This document shows, piece by piece, positions 10,563-24,200 of a stretch of DNA of 64,000 nucleotides. Numbering within the stretch: position 1 is the stretch's first letter; every line of letters begins with the position of its first letter. A program made the translations under genes and the position numbers. This DNA is from Burhinus oedicnemus. Its lineage: Eukaryota > Chordata > Aves > Charadriiformes > Burhinidae. Below the pieces are notes generated by a model. It had not been told where the DNA came from. It did not search any database and was given only the letters and a program-made list of their open reading frames with translations. The stretch covers positions 920,139 through 984,138 of the forward strand of contig VFFE01009164.1 in the NCBI GenBank assembly GCA_008921705.1. Direction: 5' to 3'.

Positions 10563-13500
10563 TACAAATGTGAGCAGACTGATAATCCACCAGTTTATGT
10601 GATGATTTGTTTAAATAATTATGTATCCTGATTATTTTTTTAAAAGTTATATTTTTGTTTGAATTTGTCTGTCCTTCTGCTGGTTCTTGTTATGTTTGGC
10701 ATCTTAGTACTTGGGAATGTCTTTCAGTAAGATGTTTATGCTCATGTGTGGCAAAAATACACCATGATTTTTCAAGGGTAGTGTTTTTCTTAGGGGAAAA
10801 AAAAAAGAAAATAAGTAATTTTGTATTGGATTGAACTAACCTGTTATGGGGACCCATGTGTATGAATTATCCATGGGACTTACATCTTCCTGTCGCTTTC
10901 AGCTCTAGAAAATCTAAGCTCTAAACTGATAATGTGAGAGAAGATGTGAATAGTTATCATTTAAGTCAGTGGCTGCATCATTCAGAACATGTGTCATCAT
11001 GGATTGAAAATTTAGGAATAGGGCAAAACAGATTAAATGCATTCTTGAAGATACAGAGGTCAGCTGACCAAACTGCCTGGCTGTCAGATATACCGAGAGC
11101 AGAAGCATGGCATGGCAGTGGGAGGGATCTCCAGGGTCCCTCCCCGGGCAGGCTGAGGAGGTCCTGCTCCAGCAGCTCCCACCTAGGCTCCCTGCAGCCT
11201 CCTCCTTCTCAGGGCAGAGAAGGAGTTTGAGGGATGTTGGTTTGGGTTTGGCCATGCCACTAGAAAGTATTCAGCCCCGTTGAAGAAGCAGGTGAGGCAG
11301 ATAGGAAGCTGGTACATCAGGCTGCTCTGATGCAGGCTATGCTTGGCGGTGTTACCAAAATGCAAGACCCTCACAAATAGATCCGATTGCTGAATGAAAA
11401 AATGTAAGGGGATATCCAGAGAAGCTTAAGGAGAAGCATGACTTGTCTCCTGATGGATGTCTTTATTCGATATTTGGAAAGGCTTCAGTCATTTTTCTGG
11501 TAAATTATAAATTTAGAACATTTGTTGTGTTTAAGTGGGCAGGTTTTTCGTACTGTTTGTGTGATTCAACCAAGGTTCTCGAGTTGAATGTTGCATGGAC
11601 CCTTGTTATTCTCTGTAAAGGTGTTTAACAACCCAGTATCAAACCTGAAAGGTGTTAAAAGTCAACTGAGTGAAATAATTTTCAGATAGTATTTCTTTGT
11701 ATAAGCAACTGCAAAGAGGATGTCACATGATCTTAAATAGAAACAGTCCATGTCACAGCACAGAGAAGCATCAGTGAGCTTTAGGCGAGACCTGTTGTTT
11801 AGCACCGTAAGATGCAGCAGTAAAGTACAAACCTTATGGATGAGTTAAGTTGAAGTATTGTAGAAGAAAAGCTGAGAAAATGGTAATTTGATTATAGCCT
11901 GTTGCCACTGCACTTACAAAAATGATATCTGACACAAGACAAATCTGGAGGTTAGAAATGCAACGAGGGACACTTATCAGCTGAATAATTGTGATAATCT
12001 GGTAAGACATGTAAGTCAAATGGTTAGTTCTGTTTTGTGAAAATCAATTATAATTGTAGCGTTACTGTCTAGAGCAATGATTTCCATGGATAAACCGTAT
12101 CCTCATCGTTCACCTCCCAGCTTCAAGTGCTTGGATTAGGTCAGAAAGCCAGGGTGCCAGGTTTGTAGGAAGTGATGTGAGAAGTCCCCAAAGTCAAACT
12201 GAATAAATGAAAGTGGAGGCAGTAGCAGGCTTTGCTGCTACGTCCCTGCTCTGGCTGTGCCAGCAGGTCTGTGCCAGGGCTACTTTGGCAGTATTTGTGC
12301 AAAACACCACGTGTCCGTAAGATGCGATGTTCAGAAGAGGTGCTGGAGTCTTATCACAATGTGAGGACCATCACTAAACCAGCTCCACGACCCTGTGCTG
12401 AGGCACTGTACTTCAAAATGATGTTTCTGGACTGAAGCAGCCTTCCAACTGATACTTTGAGAACCAGAAGGGGTATTTCTCTGGGTCAGCCAAACATTGA
12501 CTTCTCAATAACATATTCGCAACTAAGTAGGCTTTTGCTTTGTCAGCAGAATATCATGGATTCAGGGTCCCACAGCACACATACATGAACTGCAAGTTTT
12601 TAGAATGGGGCATGAACTCTAACCATTTACTGTTTTCAAAAAGGATGTTAAAAAAGTTGAGACAATAAGCACCATAAAAAATTCACAGAACTCATTTTAC
12701 AAAAGGAAAAAAATTGAACTGGCAAAAAACAGGAAGTTCTTGAAAATGCTTGAATTTGTAACTACTATTCAAATTTAACAATAGACTCTCTGAGAATGAC
12801 GTTACTGGTATAATAGTTATTAGGAGTACCAGCTACAGAAAGGAAAACCTGCTGCTGAATAAGAGGTGTATCCTAATAATTTTCAGTGTGTCAGAGAATT
12901 CATTTTGGTGTTCAGTTTTGGTCATCGCCGCTTGACATCTGCAAAAATCACCTGCTATCTTCTGGCCTATAAAACAGTGAATGTAGTTTTCTTGTTACTC
13001 ACACCTGTGTTATGCCAGAGTGTCCTTTGAAGTCATTTGGGAGAGACCAATGTAACTGAAAGGACAAACGAGTCCGGTATGTTTGTGGCTGTAACTGGAA
13101 TGTATTTATTGGCTTAACGCTGAGCACTCTTATAGTCTCCCTGTCATCATTTGTAATCTGCTTGCTCTCTGTGTGTTTAAACTGTGAATGCTTTTGGCGT
13201 GGTACTTTCACTTATCGTGTTTTCACAGCACTTCACAAACTCTTCAGCTTCTTGATATTTTACTACCACAGAAAGAAGAAAAATAAATATTGCATGAAGC
13301 TGCAAAACCCCCCCCCACATTGCTTTAAACTTATTTAGGTTGGTATTTTTAAAAGTTAATTTTCTAATTTTGGGCCTGTGTTTCTGGATTCACAGGTTCT
13401 GTGTCTCATTCTGCTGTTGCATCCCCTGTTATCATGGGCACTCGGACCCGGGCTCATCTTCCCTCTGCTAGCTGCTGAGCAGACATGACAAGATTAGGAG

Positions 13501-14960
13501 TCCCCTTGCCCTGAGATCCTTGTACAATGGAGAGAATGAAGAGTGTGCTTGAGATCTCATGCCTGTCTCTCAGCAAGAATCTGAAGAAGTGACTTCCATT
13601 GTCCTCTACCATAAAATGGATGTGACAGAGTTTGTGAGATTTATGTCATCCAAATTTCTGTTACCAATAGATAAATGTAGTCATAAGGAGGTCAGAAATT
13701 ATTATTCTCAGAGGATTTTCATATTGGCTAAAAATTCTTAAAATTGTCTGCAGAGGAATGTTTCGGATCAAATGTTCTTGGCATATTGTTTTGAAAAATC
13801 TTTTTTTAGTTTTTGACTAGGTATAAAAAAATTGTTTACAAAATGAAAAGTCTTCAAAATATAAAAATCAAATATTCTATTTTGAAAGAGGAAATTAGGT
13901 TCATCTGAATGATTTCCTTTATTTTGAAAATTATGTGATGTAAAACCCACCATTTTTGGAACCATGTCAGGTTACAGAAACTAAATTATCTGTTCAGAGG
14001 AAATTAGTTATTAGAAAACCGTGTCAGAGCCAGTCTGATAAATTTATGCTACATTTCAATGTAGCAACCTACATTTCACTCCATGGAAAGATAATCTGTT
14101 GAGAAAGGATGTAAAGGAATGCAAACCCACAACTCTGCTATCATCACTTCAATGTCTGTACATTACACTGTTTAGCTAGGTCAAACTAATCTGTGTAGCT
14201 CAGGCTGTACATCACCAGGGCCTCTCTGGCTTGCCATCTATCTGTCAACAGACGGATATCAAACACTTCTCCAGAAAGCTAATAGACTGCCTCTACGAGC
14301 CTATAACCTTCTGCCAGATTAATTTATTTTCGGTGGTTTACTTGAAAGCAGAGGATGTGTTTCCTGGGGCCAAAGCCATATTTCCAAACCCAGGAGGCAC
14401 AAATGGGCTTTATGGCACTTTTAAGTAGGACCACAGGCCGGATAGAAATTGTAGGGTTTTGCTAGTCCTTGGCGTCACAGTGTACCTGGTGAGGATGGGA
14501 TCCCCAGCTCAGTGTGTCAGGCCTGGCTGAGGCAGCGCGAGAGGCATCGCCGCTGCCCAGCTTTACACATTTCACATTAGGAAGCCGGTTCCCCAGTTGT
14601 CCTGGTATTCAGGGAAAGAGGAACATCCACAAAGCAAACCAGAACAAAAAGTCTAATGCTCTGAGGGATGTGTTACTTTCTGTTACTTTTTTCTTTTCTG
14701 GAAGTAAGCCAGTAAGATAAAGCTCAAGGACTACATTGCTTTGATAATACCCACTTCTCTTCAGTGCAAAATATTTCATTGAAAAATCCTAATCAGCTCT
14801 GGTGAAAATGCACAAAAGTCAGGATAAATGAACCACGGAACAAATTTCTGGAGCAGGCTTCTCATCATTTGTTGCCTTTAAAACAAGAAAACATTTTTTG
14901 CTAAGATATATGATCTTTCGTCTGCAATTTATGTGATTCGGTGCAAGAACTACTGGGTAA
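10563..14960. other. Intergenic, nothing recognised
   Basis: AT-rich unique sequence except for a small GC-rich patch at 11090-11225. No gene or known repeat. Confidence 0.55.
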
Positions 14961-15030
14961 AATTTGATGGCCTATGCTATGCAGGTCAGATTAAATGATC
15001 ACAATGGCCCTTGACCTTTGCAGCTATTAA
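14961..15030 (+). repeat. Ancient CR1-like LINE 3' fragment
   Basis: GATGGCCTATGCTATGCAGG followed by TCAGATTAAATGATCACAAT and GGCCCTTGACCTT. This is the well-known 'ggcctgtgttatgcagg...tcagactagatgatcacaatgg' 3' region of old amniote CR1 copies, plus orientation. Confidence 0.7.
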
Positions 15031-16188
15031 TCCTTCATGAGAGCAAAGCCATAAAAGACAGATGAACTCTAATAAAAAGGAACTGGAGTCTCTGGAGGAC
15101 TATTTAAAGGATCTCTTGAATTAGCTAATGCAAGAAAAAGACCTTTTCTGATAGAAAGGCCTTAAAACCTCCAAAGTTACACAGATTGTTTTTCATTTTG
15201 ACAAGAGGAGAAATTGCATTTTGGTTAAAAATATTGTTTGTTAATATCCTTCTTGTTTCTCTCCATTTGGGGTGTGGTCAGAAAGGGAAGGAGATTCAAT
15301 GAAAAATGGGAACATGAAAATGTTGCAGGGTTTGCCCTTTCACAGGTTTAGAAAATGTTTATCACTCAAAAAGCCAATTCCCTTTGGGAGAAAAGTAGAA
15401 ACATAGTGTTTCCCCTGGAATGACCACGATTTATAGCCCTGCTTAGGCCAGCGGCAGTCCGTTTGGCCTCCCCATTTCCACCTGGCATGGTCAAGGTAGA
15501 GCTTGGGTGGGAGGTGCACCAGCAGCTCCGTTTAGGAGTAGGAACCAAGTGCTTTGCTCAGGTGTTGGTAGTCCTCAGCCGGGAAGGCACCACGCTGTGC
15601 TCAGGGAAGGCTGAGTCAGGAGGTGTTCAGGTCTTTTGTCTTGATCACGGTGAGCTGAAGGGGCTGATGGAAACTGGAGGTGATGTCCGGAGCCCTGTAA
15701 GCCATGCCCCAAGGAAGGAAGGGGCATGTTTTTCTCTGTCATAAACTACACTATAATTTGAATACATATATTGCAAGCTAGTAGAAAGCATAGTATGCTA
15801 TGGCACCTGGAGAGAAACAAGGTGTATCTCTCTAAAATGTATCTATTAACACCTGGCTTTTGAGATTAATTTCAATCATCTCATGTGATTTTTATAACTC
15901 TATAGAAACTCCTTCTGGGGTGATACTTAAAAATCCTGGATGTACTGGTACCTTGCAAATGAGTGCTATATCCTGAGCTTGTGTGAATGGCAGCAATGAA
16001 ACTGCAGTAGCTGGTTCTCGATGAGGATTTGATCTGACTAATACACAATTTGCCAAATAGCCATGGTCAGAGATGACTGCAGGGAATGCAAGTCACCAGC
16101 TCTGAGCTCACTTTCTGACAGCTGAGACAGAGCTGAAAGGATCTTTCTGGCCAGAGAGCAGAAGGGGACAGCTCATGATGATGGGTTT
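15031..16188. other. Intergenic, nothing recognised
   Basis: Unique sequence between two CR1-type fragments. A 93-codon open frame at 15463-15744 has no recognisable similarity. Confidence 0.55.
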
Positions 16189-16264
16189 TGGCAGTGTTAG
16201 GCTGATGGTGGGACTGGATGATCTTAAAGGTCCCTTCCAACCTAGATGATTCTATGATTCTATG
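16189..16264 (+). mobile_element. CR1 LINE 3' end fragment
   Basis: GGCAGTGTTAGGCTGATGG, then a block with GGACTGGATGATCTTAAAGG and CCCTTCCAACCTAGATGA, ending in two copies of TTCTATGA-like octamers at 16250-16264. This is the standard avian CR1 3' terminus in plus orientation. Only about 75 bp remain. Confidence 0.92.
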
Positions 16265-19200
16265 CAGTCCCACTGCCAGCAGCTCAGGCCCTTGCAAATC
16301 CCATGGGTGGCTCTGCCAGCTGCTGGCTTGTAACCCACGCATCGGTTAGGAGAACAGAACCATTCTTCCTTTTCCAGTTCTTCTTGTGGTCCCCAGACAT
16401 GTCATTCCCACCGTCATTCTTATTATATGCATGAAGGAATCTGATGTTTTTTTCTAATACCTATGTGTATTTTTCAGTTGTTACATAAATAGGGCTTCTC
16501 CAGTGAACTGTGGTTTAGGCATTCTGCTGGCTCACAGGTTGAGCTTTTCCCACAGGGATGTTTAAATTAGATGAAATAAGAAGACGATATTAGGTGAACG
16601 GCTTTTCTTTTCTGCCTGGTTTGAGTTCAGTCCCAGCTACAAGTGCACTCCGGTAAGTGCTCATCTCCTTGCTGCAGCTCGCATTCCTGCTCTTTGGGTC
16701 GCTGACTCACGTTTGCCAGCTGAGTCAAGGTGTAGGAATGGTTAGTGAGGGCTGCCAGCTGGACTTGTAGGAAAAACACTTGGGCTTGAGTTTTACAACA
16801 AACGGCAAAGCAGTTGAGCTCAGATGGCCTGGTTTATTTCTTGTCCTCAAATACAAGTTTTCTTCATAGACTCAGCTGTTGCATTCTCCTTTTGTATGCA
16901 TATTTGTGAAGGTTTGAGCCTCTCTTATTCTGAAACAGAACTGACTTGGGCAAGCTCACAGTGAGATTGGGAAAAAGTCTCCCTCCACCAAAAATCAAAT
17001 AATAACTTGAAGGTGAAGAGAAAGAAGAAAATCTATTGCTGGGATTCCCCACTGCAGTGTCCTTTCCTGGAAGAATATTTATTTCCACTGTCCATGTTGC
17101 CTCCTTTTGATCAGGACTTCATTCTGCTCTTCCCCACAAAATATGCAGGGATGGGGACACAATCATATGCCTCAGACTGTCTGTCCGTGGTTTTATTCCC
17201 ATTTAGAGGTTGTTGAAATAAGCTACATAAAGAACAAATTTATCCAAAGAGTGGCAAAAGACTGTCAGTGCCATTTTTCAGCTGGGCGGGATTTCTGTGA
17301 AGCACTTGTGACAAGGCTCATTCCTCAGAATACTCTCCGTAACAGGGTGAAGGCTCTGGCATTTCATATACAATCCATCTCCAGTGATTTGTCTTTCTCC
17401 TCTGCAAAGAGAACACTTTCAGACAAGCCTATATGAATCTTATCTTGCTTAGCATCAGCAAATAAACCCGTGTCTTTTTCAGCTAAAACAGAGAAGTCTT
17501 TATCCCTTCTGCTGAAGTGCTGGTAAATTCATAATTTTTCTAGGCTCACATCCTCTGTTATTTGGGAGCAGTTACACACACACGTACCAGAGGCTTACAC
17601 AAATGAAACAAAATTATTGAAACATGGTTCCCCTTCCTCAGGAATTCTAGGTTATTTCCCTGATTTTGGTATAAGAGCAAGGTTTATAGTGGGCAGAGGC
17701 TGAGTACTCATAACAGATTTATAAACTGTACATTAGTCTTCAAGACTGGCCATTAAAACTGAACACATTATGCAGCCAAAAGATGTTTCTTCATCTTGCA
17801 GAGCATAATTTACGTGTAGATGGTCTTCTGATGTGTTTATACAATGTTTTGCACATGCGGCATTTGGACCAATAAATTATATTTTTCCAAAGTTGACATA
17901 AGTATTTAGAGATCTAAATTGCTGGGTTATTGCCTTTGGAAAGTCAGGTACTTCCCAATGGCAATCCGGTTTGGTTGCAAGGAATGCATGGAAAATCCTG
18001 TTGTCCTGAAGTCAGTAAGGAGCAAGAGGGGCCAGTTCCCCCTCTTTACAGTGAACAGCTGCTCTAAAAGAAGCCTCTTCTGGCCTTTTCTTCCATGCCA
18101 CAGTCTCAGCGCTTGTCTGCCTCTCTGATCCTGGCTATTTCTACTGTATAGACACGGTTCTTGAGCACACATGGCTCCAGCAGTCTATGCCAATGCTTGC
18201 CCTGCGGAAGCCTATAGCCAAGCTTCTTCCCCCAGCAGTAGTTTGCACTTGTTGAGAGCTTGTTCTCATTCTGACAGCTGCTTCTCAGAGTGAAAAACAG
18301 AAATATGCTCAGGATCTGATGGATGTCATCAAATAGTAAAAAAAAATAATATTGTTGGATAAGTAAAGCAGCTTTTTTTTCCATGCCGCTATAATCTGTA
18401 GGTGGACACGTATGCTTGAAAATTATATTAGGGATCAAATCCGCAGAAAAACAATATCAAATAGAAAAATTTCTTGGCAGGAGTCAGCCCAATAATAAAT
18501 AGCAATAACAACGGTAATACATAGCATTATCTTACTCTGTTAGTAATTGACATTGTCATCATATTACTCAAAGTTGGCTTTAATTAACTGCACTTTCTCT
18601 TCTTGTGTATTGCTCAAGGCGAGTTGGTAGTACTTTGTATCTACTATCTACTGTTGCTACTCCTTCTGTTTGCTTTATGATTTCTGTTTTCTTTCTGTGC
18701 CACTGCCTTCTCCTTGTGCCAGGCCCTAATCTGAACTTTATTAATAATTCATTTTTCCTGCCATACAAGCCAACAGTATTGGACTTGGAGATTTCAATGC
18801 ATAAACCTCTGCTGCTTTTTTTCAGTGCGGTCAGTTCTCTCCTTTGCTTTTTCAGCATTAGGTCTTTGGTAGTGTCCTTTCAAATGAACCCCTGAGATAT
18901 GTTTCCTGTTTTCCTGTTTTCTCAGATACAGTCTTTCCTTTGAATTCTTTTCCACTGGCTTCGCCTACATCTACAGCTCTATTCTTACTCCAAATGCACT
19001 TCAACTCTCATCCCACTACTATTACGGTACAAAAAAACTCATCACAGATGATATTTGCATAAATCGGTAGTTTATTCAGTTTGGCATCATGCTGGTCTCT
19101 AGGTTCTTCACTACATTTGTAAAATTCTGCTTTTCTGATAAAACATTCTTTGCAGTTAATTTTTTTAAGAACACCTTAAGGACATAAAGCTTTTCCCTCC

Positions 19201-20046
19201 TGCTAGAGCCTGCAGCTAAGATGTGACAGCTCTTAATTTTGTTACCTTTCTTTTCAATGCCATTGCAATGTCACAGTTTTGTGATTTAGAGCATACTGAG
19301 AAAGCTAACGTTACACTGTTTCTATTTCATTTGCTCGAGCCAGGAATCTGATATGCCACGCTGTGTTTTTCCCTTTCTGTCTTATTTTCATTTGCCAAGC
19401 ATCCCGAAAGAACCAGCTTGTCTCGACATACTGCTCAAAGGCAAGCGAGAAACGAAAGCACCAAGAGTAAGAAACTTCAAAGCTTTATGCTGGCTTTATC
19501 CTTCTCCTAAGGGAGGCCAGACTGCAGGGAGAGCTGGTAACTTTGTGGGAGATAATCACACAGCGCTAAGACAGCACTTTGCTCGTCGACTTAGGCTGTT
19601 CTATCCACAATAGCAGGACTGGTGCTGCCTCCGTGCACCTTGCCCTCTCTCAAAGGACACGTCTTGAAGGTAGTACTCAAAGTCTCTACACCAGCACTGC
19701 ATAAAGCTCGAAGAACATAAAAGCTTGTCACCTTTACAACCTCTCTTGGCTTGGGGAAGACCACGCGCCACCAAGCAATCACTTCACTGCTAGCAGTAGA
19801 TTTTATACTGGTACCGCTTCTATTGTGAATGTTACTCCAAACTCTCCTCTCTGATCAATCGGTTTTATTGAGGCTTCTGGGGCCTTGCTACGTCTCATAC
19901 ACAGAGTGGTAATTTACAGTTCTGCAGGAAGAAGACTGTATTCCAGCTAAATTTTGTTTGGCAGGATTACAGCTTCTCTTTTTTTTTTTTTAATTTTTTT
20001 TTTTTTAATCTGTTGCAGTAACCTTCTTAAGCTTGCTGGAAAGAAA

Positions 20047-20086
20047 CCATTAGGCTGCTTGTCTTAACCATGAGGCTGCTTGTCTT
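20047..20086 (+). repeat. Short tandem duplication, about 21-bp period
   Basis: Two copies of CCATKAGGCTGCTTGTCTT (K is T in the first, G in the second) at 20047-20065 and 20068-20086. A T-rich tract lies just upstream (19978-20006). Confidence 0.9.
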
Positions 20087-20466
20087 TTGGCCTCATAAAC
20101 TGAACACACTTTTCAGCTTCCCTTGATCCACAGTGCTCTCCCACTTTTTTCATTTAGACACTGGATGCCTGCATTGCTTTCTCTTTGCTTCTTCTTGGTG
20201 GCAGCTGGGGGCCTCTCAACCACAGAAACTCAGTAGTAATCAGGTGCCAAATTCACGCATACGGTTTGAAGCCCTCCAGCCTTGTCCGCTATCTGGGTTT
20301 ACAGTGTACCTTTAGAGGCTTGTGACAGCTGAAACAAATAGTAGCCTAGAAATTTCTGAAACCTATACTTTATTCCTCACTCCAGATAACATAAAAGTAT
20401 GTCACCATTCACACAAAGTTGTAAGACTGGACACAACCTTCTCTGTTACTGGCATTTTGGGTTCTG

Positions 20467-20516
20467 TCTCACACTCCCAGGTCTGTTCTCACACCCTTTC
20501 TCACACTCCCAGGTCT
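20467..20516 (+). repeat. Short direct repeat, 32-bp period
   Basis: TCTCACACTCCCAGGTCT occurs exactly at 20467-20484 and 20499-20516. It is probably a local slippage duplication in pyrimidine-rich sequence. Confidence 0.9.
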
Positions 20517-21079
20517 TTTCTAAGTTCAAGTCAGATTCTTCTTGTGTGTCTGTCATCTTGCCTCTGCAAGCATATTCCTCTGCCAGGCCCTGGGTCTCTC
20601 TATCTCTCCCAGAGCCGTTTCCATTGATTGAATTTGGGGCACAGCCCCAGTCCTCCAAAGGCTCACAGCCTTGTCATGCTCCAGCCTGCTCTGTAACGAG
20701 CTCTCCTGAGCAGCCCAAGCCCACACTTGTCTTCAGACACTTAGTTTGGGAGGGGTGGGGGGATGGGGTGGAAACAATTTTGAAATTTCCAATGAGACAT
20801 GGAAAAATTGAGTCCAAGAGATTGAGATCCAGAAAGAAAGAAGAATAAAATAATGGAAACCCGAAGGTAATACTTAAGTTAGTTCTCTTCAGGTCAGCTC
20901 CTCAGCAGTAAACCCATGGTTTATTTCCCATGCCATGGGTCTCCATATACAGCCAAGAAGATGAAATTTGAAATGCATTTAACTAGCATCATTTTATTTC
21001 AGGCAGTGAATCACTTTTATTTGCCTAGTTATTTTTATGGCTCCCTTCACCATTGTATATGTAAACCTTTCAAATAATT

Positions 21080-21225
21080 ATAAGCTTGTCATCACAACAC
21101 TTCTCCAAGCTAGGGAATTATTATGAGCTTATTGTAACTGGAAAATTGAGATGCAGAAAAATTAGCTACTTCTTCAAGGTCAGGTAAGGAGTTTCAAATG
21201 AGACTCAGTCCCAGTTCACTGACTT
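21080..21225 (+). repeat. MIR-like SINE fragment, degraded
   Basis: GGGAATTATTATGAGCTTATT, CTGGAAAATTGAGATGCAGA, AATTAGCTACTTCTTCAAGG, TCAGGTAAGGAGTTTC and GAGACTCAGTCCCAGTTCAC in the MIR order (Pol III-derived SINE core and tail). Confidence 0.45.
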
Positions 21226-24200
21226 TTCTCCCTCGTTTGTACAGGTTTATATATATGTGCTTTTGTGATGTTTGAGAGTATTATAACCATTAAATGACTG
21301 ATTAATACAATTTCGTTCATTTATTAAAAAAAAAAATTAGAACATTTAGTACTGCTGACAGACATACTGAATTGGGATTCTTGGCATATGAGTCACAAAT
21401 TACATGTATTATTCAGAGGTTTCATAGACAGCGATATGACTGCAGTTTATAACCCTGCTCTCCCAAGGGACACACACTAATTTGTTCTGATGGAATCACC
21501 AGGGAAAAAAAAGGTAGGTATTTATATCCAAACTAACGCTAGGAAGACAGGTGGTTTTGGTATCTGAACTTCCTCTATCTTTTTGTGACTGCATAGGCCA
21601 AATATCTTACTGTGCTTCTCTGCATATTTCTTTATGTTTCATTACATATCCAATTGTCATTGTTACAACAACAATTGAATGTGAAAGGTTGCAACTGTAA
21701 TAAAAAAGTGGAATGATCTACTTTGTAACCCCATCGTTTTCCATTCCACTACAGACCAAAACATTTTTTTAAAAAAAAGTAGTTTTAAAATGGAGTTTCT
21801 GGGTTCTTTAGAAAGGTGACTCAAGCCAAACTTAGCAAATATATGGAGCTGTGCAGATAATATTTTTTTGTTCAAAGGCTGAATTACAAAATGTAATAAA
21901 AAAATGCTATCCTTAATATATTCATTTTTTAAATGGCAATAAAAATGAAATAAATTTAAAATATTTGAACCAAAGTAAACACTTTGCTTGATCAGAACAA
22001 TGAATAATTTATAGCATTTTAAATAAAACCAAAATTTAGTAAAAAATAGTTCAGCACTAGCAGCATTACTCTCCAAAGGTTACAGCATTCAGTTACAGGG
22101 CAGTAGAGAACACAGAAGTACCTTCTCTAAGTAGTTTTAAGTAGTGATTGCAACTGTTTCAGTCTGAAGTTGAAGCTGCTCTGCTTTTTAGATCAATGTA
22201 GGGTCTAAAACAGTCTGCAGGTAGTCACATTCTTCTCTGTTCATTGTTAAGTGTTTGAGTACAGTGTCGTTCTCATTGGTTCTTTTTCTGTCTGGGACAT
22301 CCTCACCAAAATTATTTCTAATCAGGTGGCTGGAATATTAACTTAACCTATGCTGATGCTCTAGTTTTTCTTTTTAATAAATAAACCCCAAATTTAAGGG
22401 CTCAGCTCCATGCTAGGTTTTGGCGTAAAGGGTCCCAAATGCAGTAAGGTACCTGCCAGGCTGATGACATAGATGCTTATCTGTGGACTGACAACTACTT
22501 TCATCTATAAGCAACTGCTATTTTTTCCTCATTTCATTTTCAGTTCAATTTAGATGCCTTTTCTTCCATGTAATTTCTGAGTATTATCCAGGGACCCTGA
22601 GCATGCGTGGCTGAGGATGCAGGAGAGTTAATTCTTGGAATTAAACATAGCATTGCTGAATTAAGGATTGACAAAGATCTTCCTTATCTCTCTAAAGACA
22701 ATTTCTGTTGGGTTGTGATGTGATTTGGTGGCAAGAGTTGTACTTAAAACCAAAAGTCTTAGAGCATTAGATAGTTTTGATGAGTTACTAAAACATGTGG
22801 TTAGGGAATGAGTGAAATTTCATTTGGTGAAGTTCTGTCCTAGTCACTGTCACCATGAATTTTGTCAGCAACTTTAATGGACTAGCAAATTCACTCATTT
22901 AAAGAAAGGAAATGAATGAACAAACCAACTCATATTTTTTGTAACATATTTTTCTTACATAATTTTCAAAATACCAAGCAACCGTTTAATTTCATCCAGC
23001 TTCCATGAGCCTCTTGGACCGTACCCATAGAAGACCCATATTCAAACATTAATCTTTAACTCAAAACCCCTGGCTTTCTCTGAACCAGCCTCCTCAGGTT
23101 TTCCCGTTGCCAAGCCTCCTGTTGCCGTCCAAGTGCACGTCACCGGGGCTCCGGGAGGAACCTCTGGTTACGGCATGTTCTGAAGGCAGCTCACCCAGAG
23201 CAGGGGGGAGGGAGGAGAAGAGGGTGTTTATTTCCATAGTGGCTAATTTCCCAAACAAGGAACCTAATTATTCATCTCCCACGCCGAGTTTATGCTTGTG
23301 AATACAGTAAATGTATGTTGGTAGCTGCAATAGAGAGGGCTTGTGGTTCTGGAGAGCAGATGCTGGGGTGGTCCCTGCTCCCCAGCAGCACCTGTTGGAC
23401 TGGGGTCTGCTGTTGAGTAACCCTTCTGCAGGACAAAGCGAGGTTATATTATTGGGTACATTTTAATTCTTGCTGGTATTAGTCATAGCCTCGGTGACTC
23501 ATCAATCTGGCTCACAAAGTAAAAGCAGATTTACCCTTTATAAGGTTTGGCAGTTGACAGATGATTGTTTCCCCTCTGTGAATCAGACTTTTATTTATTT
23601 AGTGTAATCAAGAAGGAACTGTCTGTTTTGTGACCTTCTAGGTTAGTGAAAGGGAACAAAGGAATTCTCTTTATTATTATTTTTTTTTGGCATCATGCAG
23701 TTAGCAGAACAATGTAAAACTATGATAAAGGATCATACTCTGGTTGGCTGGCTGCTTGGACTGTAGCTGCGTGTCACATTATTCTTCCAGTTGATCTGAA
23801 GAATTCTTTTACATGAGCAGAAATAACCATTTTATTACAAGTAAAGTAGAATCCATGATCTTTAGAATCAGTCGGGAAAATTTACTGCCTTTCAGCAGAT
23901 ACCTAGATAACCATTTAACATGTAAGGCACTTAAAGTTCCTTGAATAATTGTGCTAAGCTAGACAAAAAACATAAGAGAGTTTTGCAACATGCCTGGCTA
24001 TTGGACAGAGTACAATTACAGATACATCTCATGCAAATTACAAAAAAAAAAAAATCAGATGGCAGGCAGGGACTGTGGTAAGCAGCTCAAGGACAGACCT
24101 AAAATACTTATAGAAATTGCTCAGTGACAGTGGAGCTGAAAGAAATTATGAAAAGCTAAGAGTAACTAACCAGAAATAATTAATTGGTTACTGCCTCTTA

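Larger units (their letters stand above)
16265..21079. other. Intergenic, pyrimidine-rich patches
   Basis: Unique sequence with pyrimidine-rich patches (18610-18850, 18900-19010, 20450-20640), the two short direct repeats listed separately and T-rich tracts. No gene. Confidence 0.55.
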
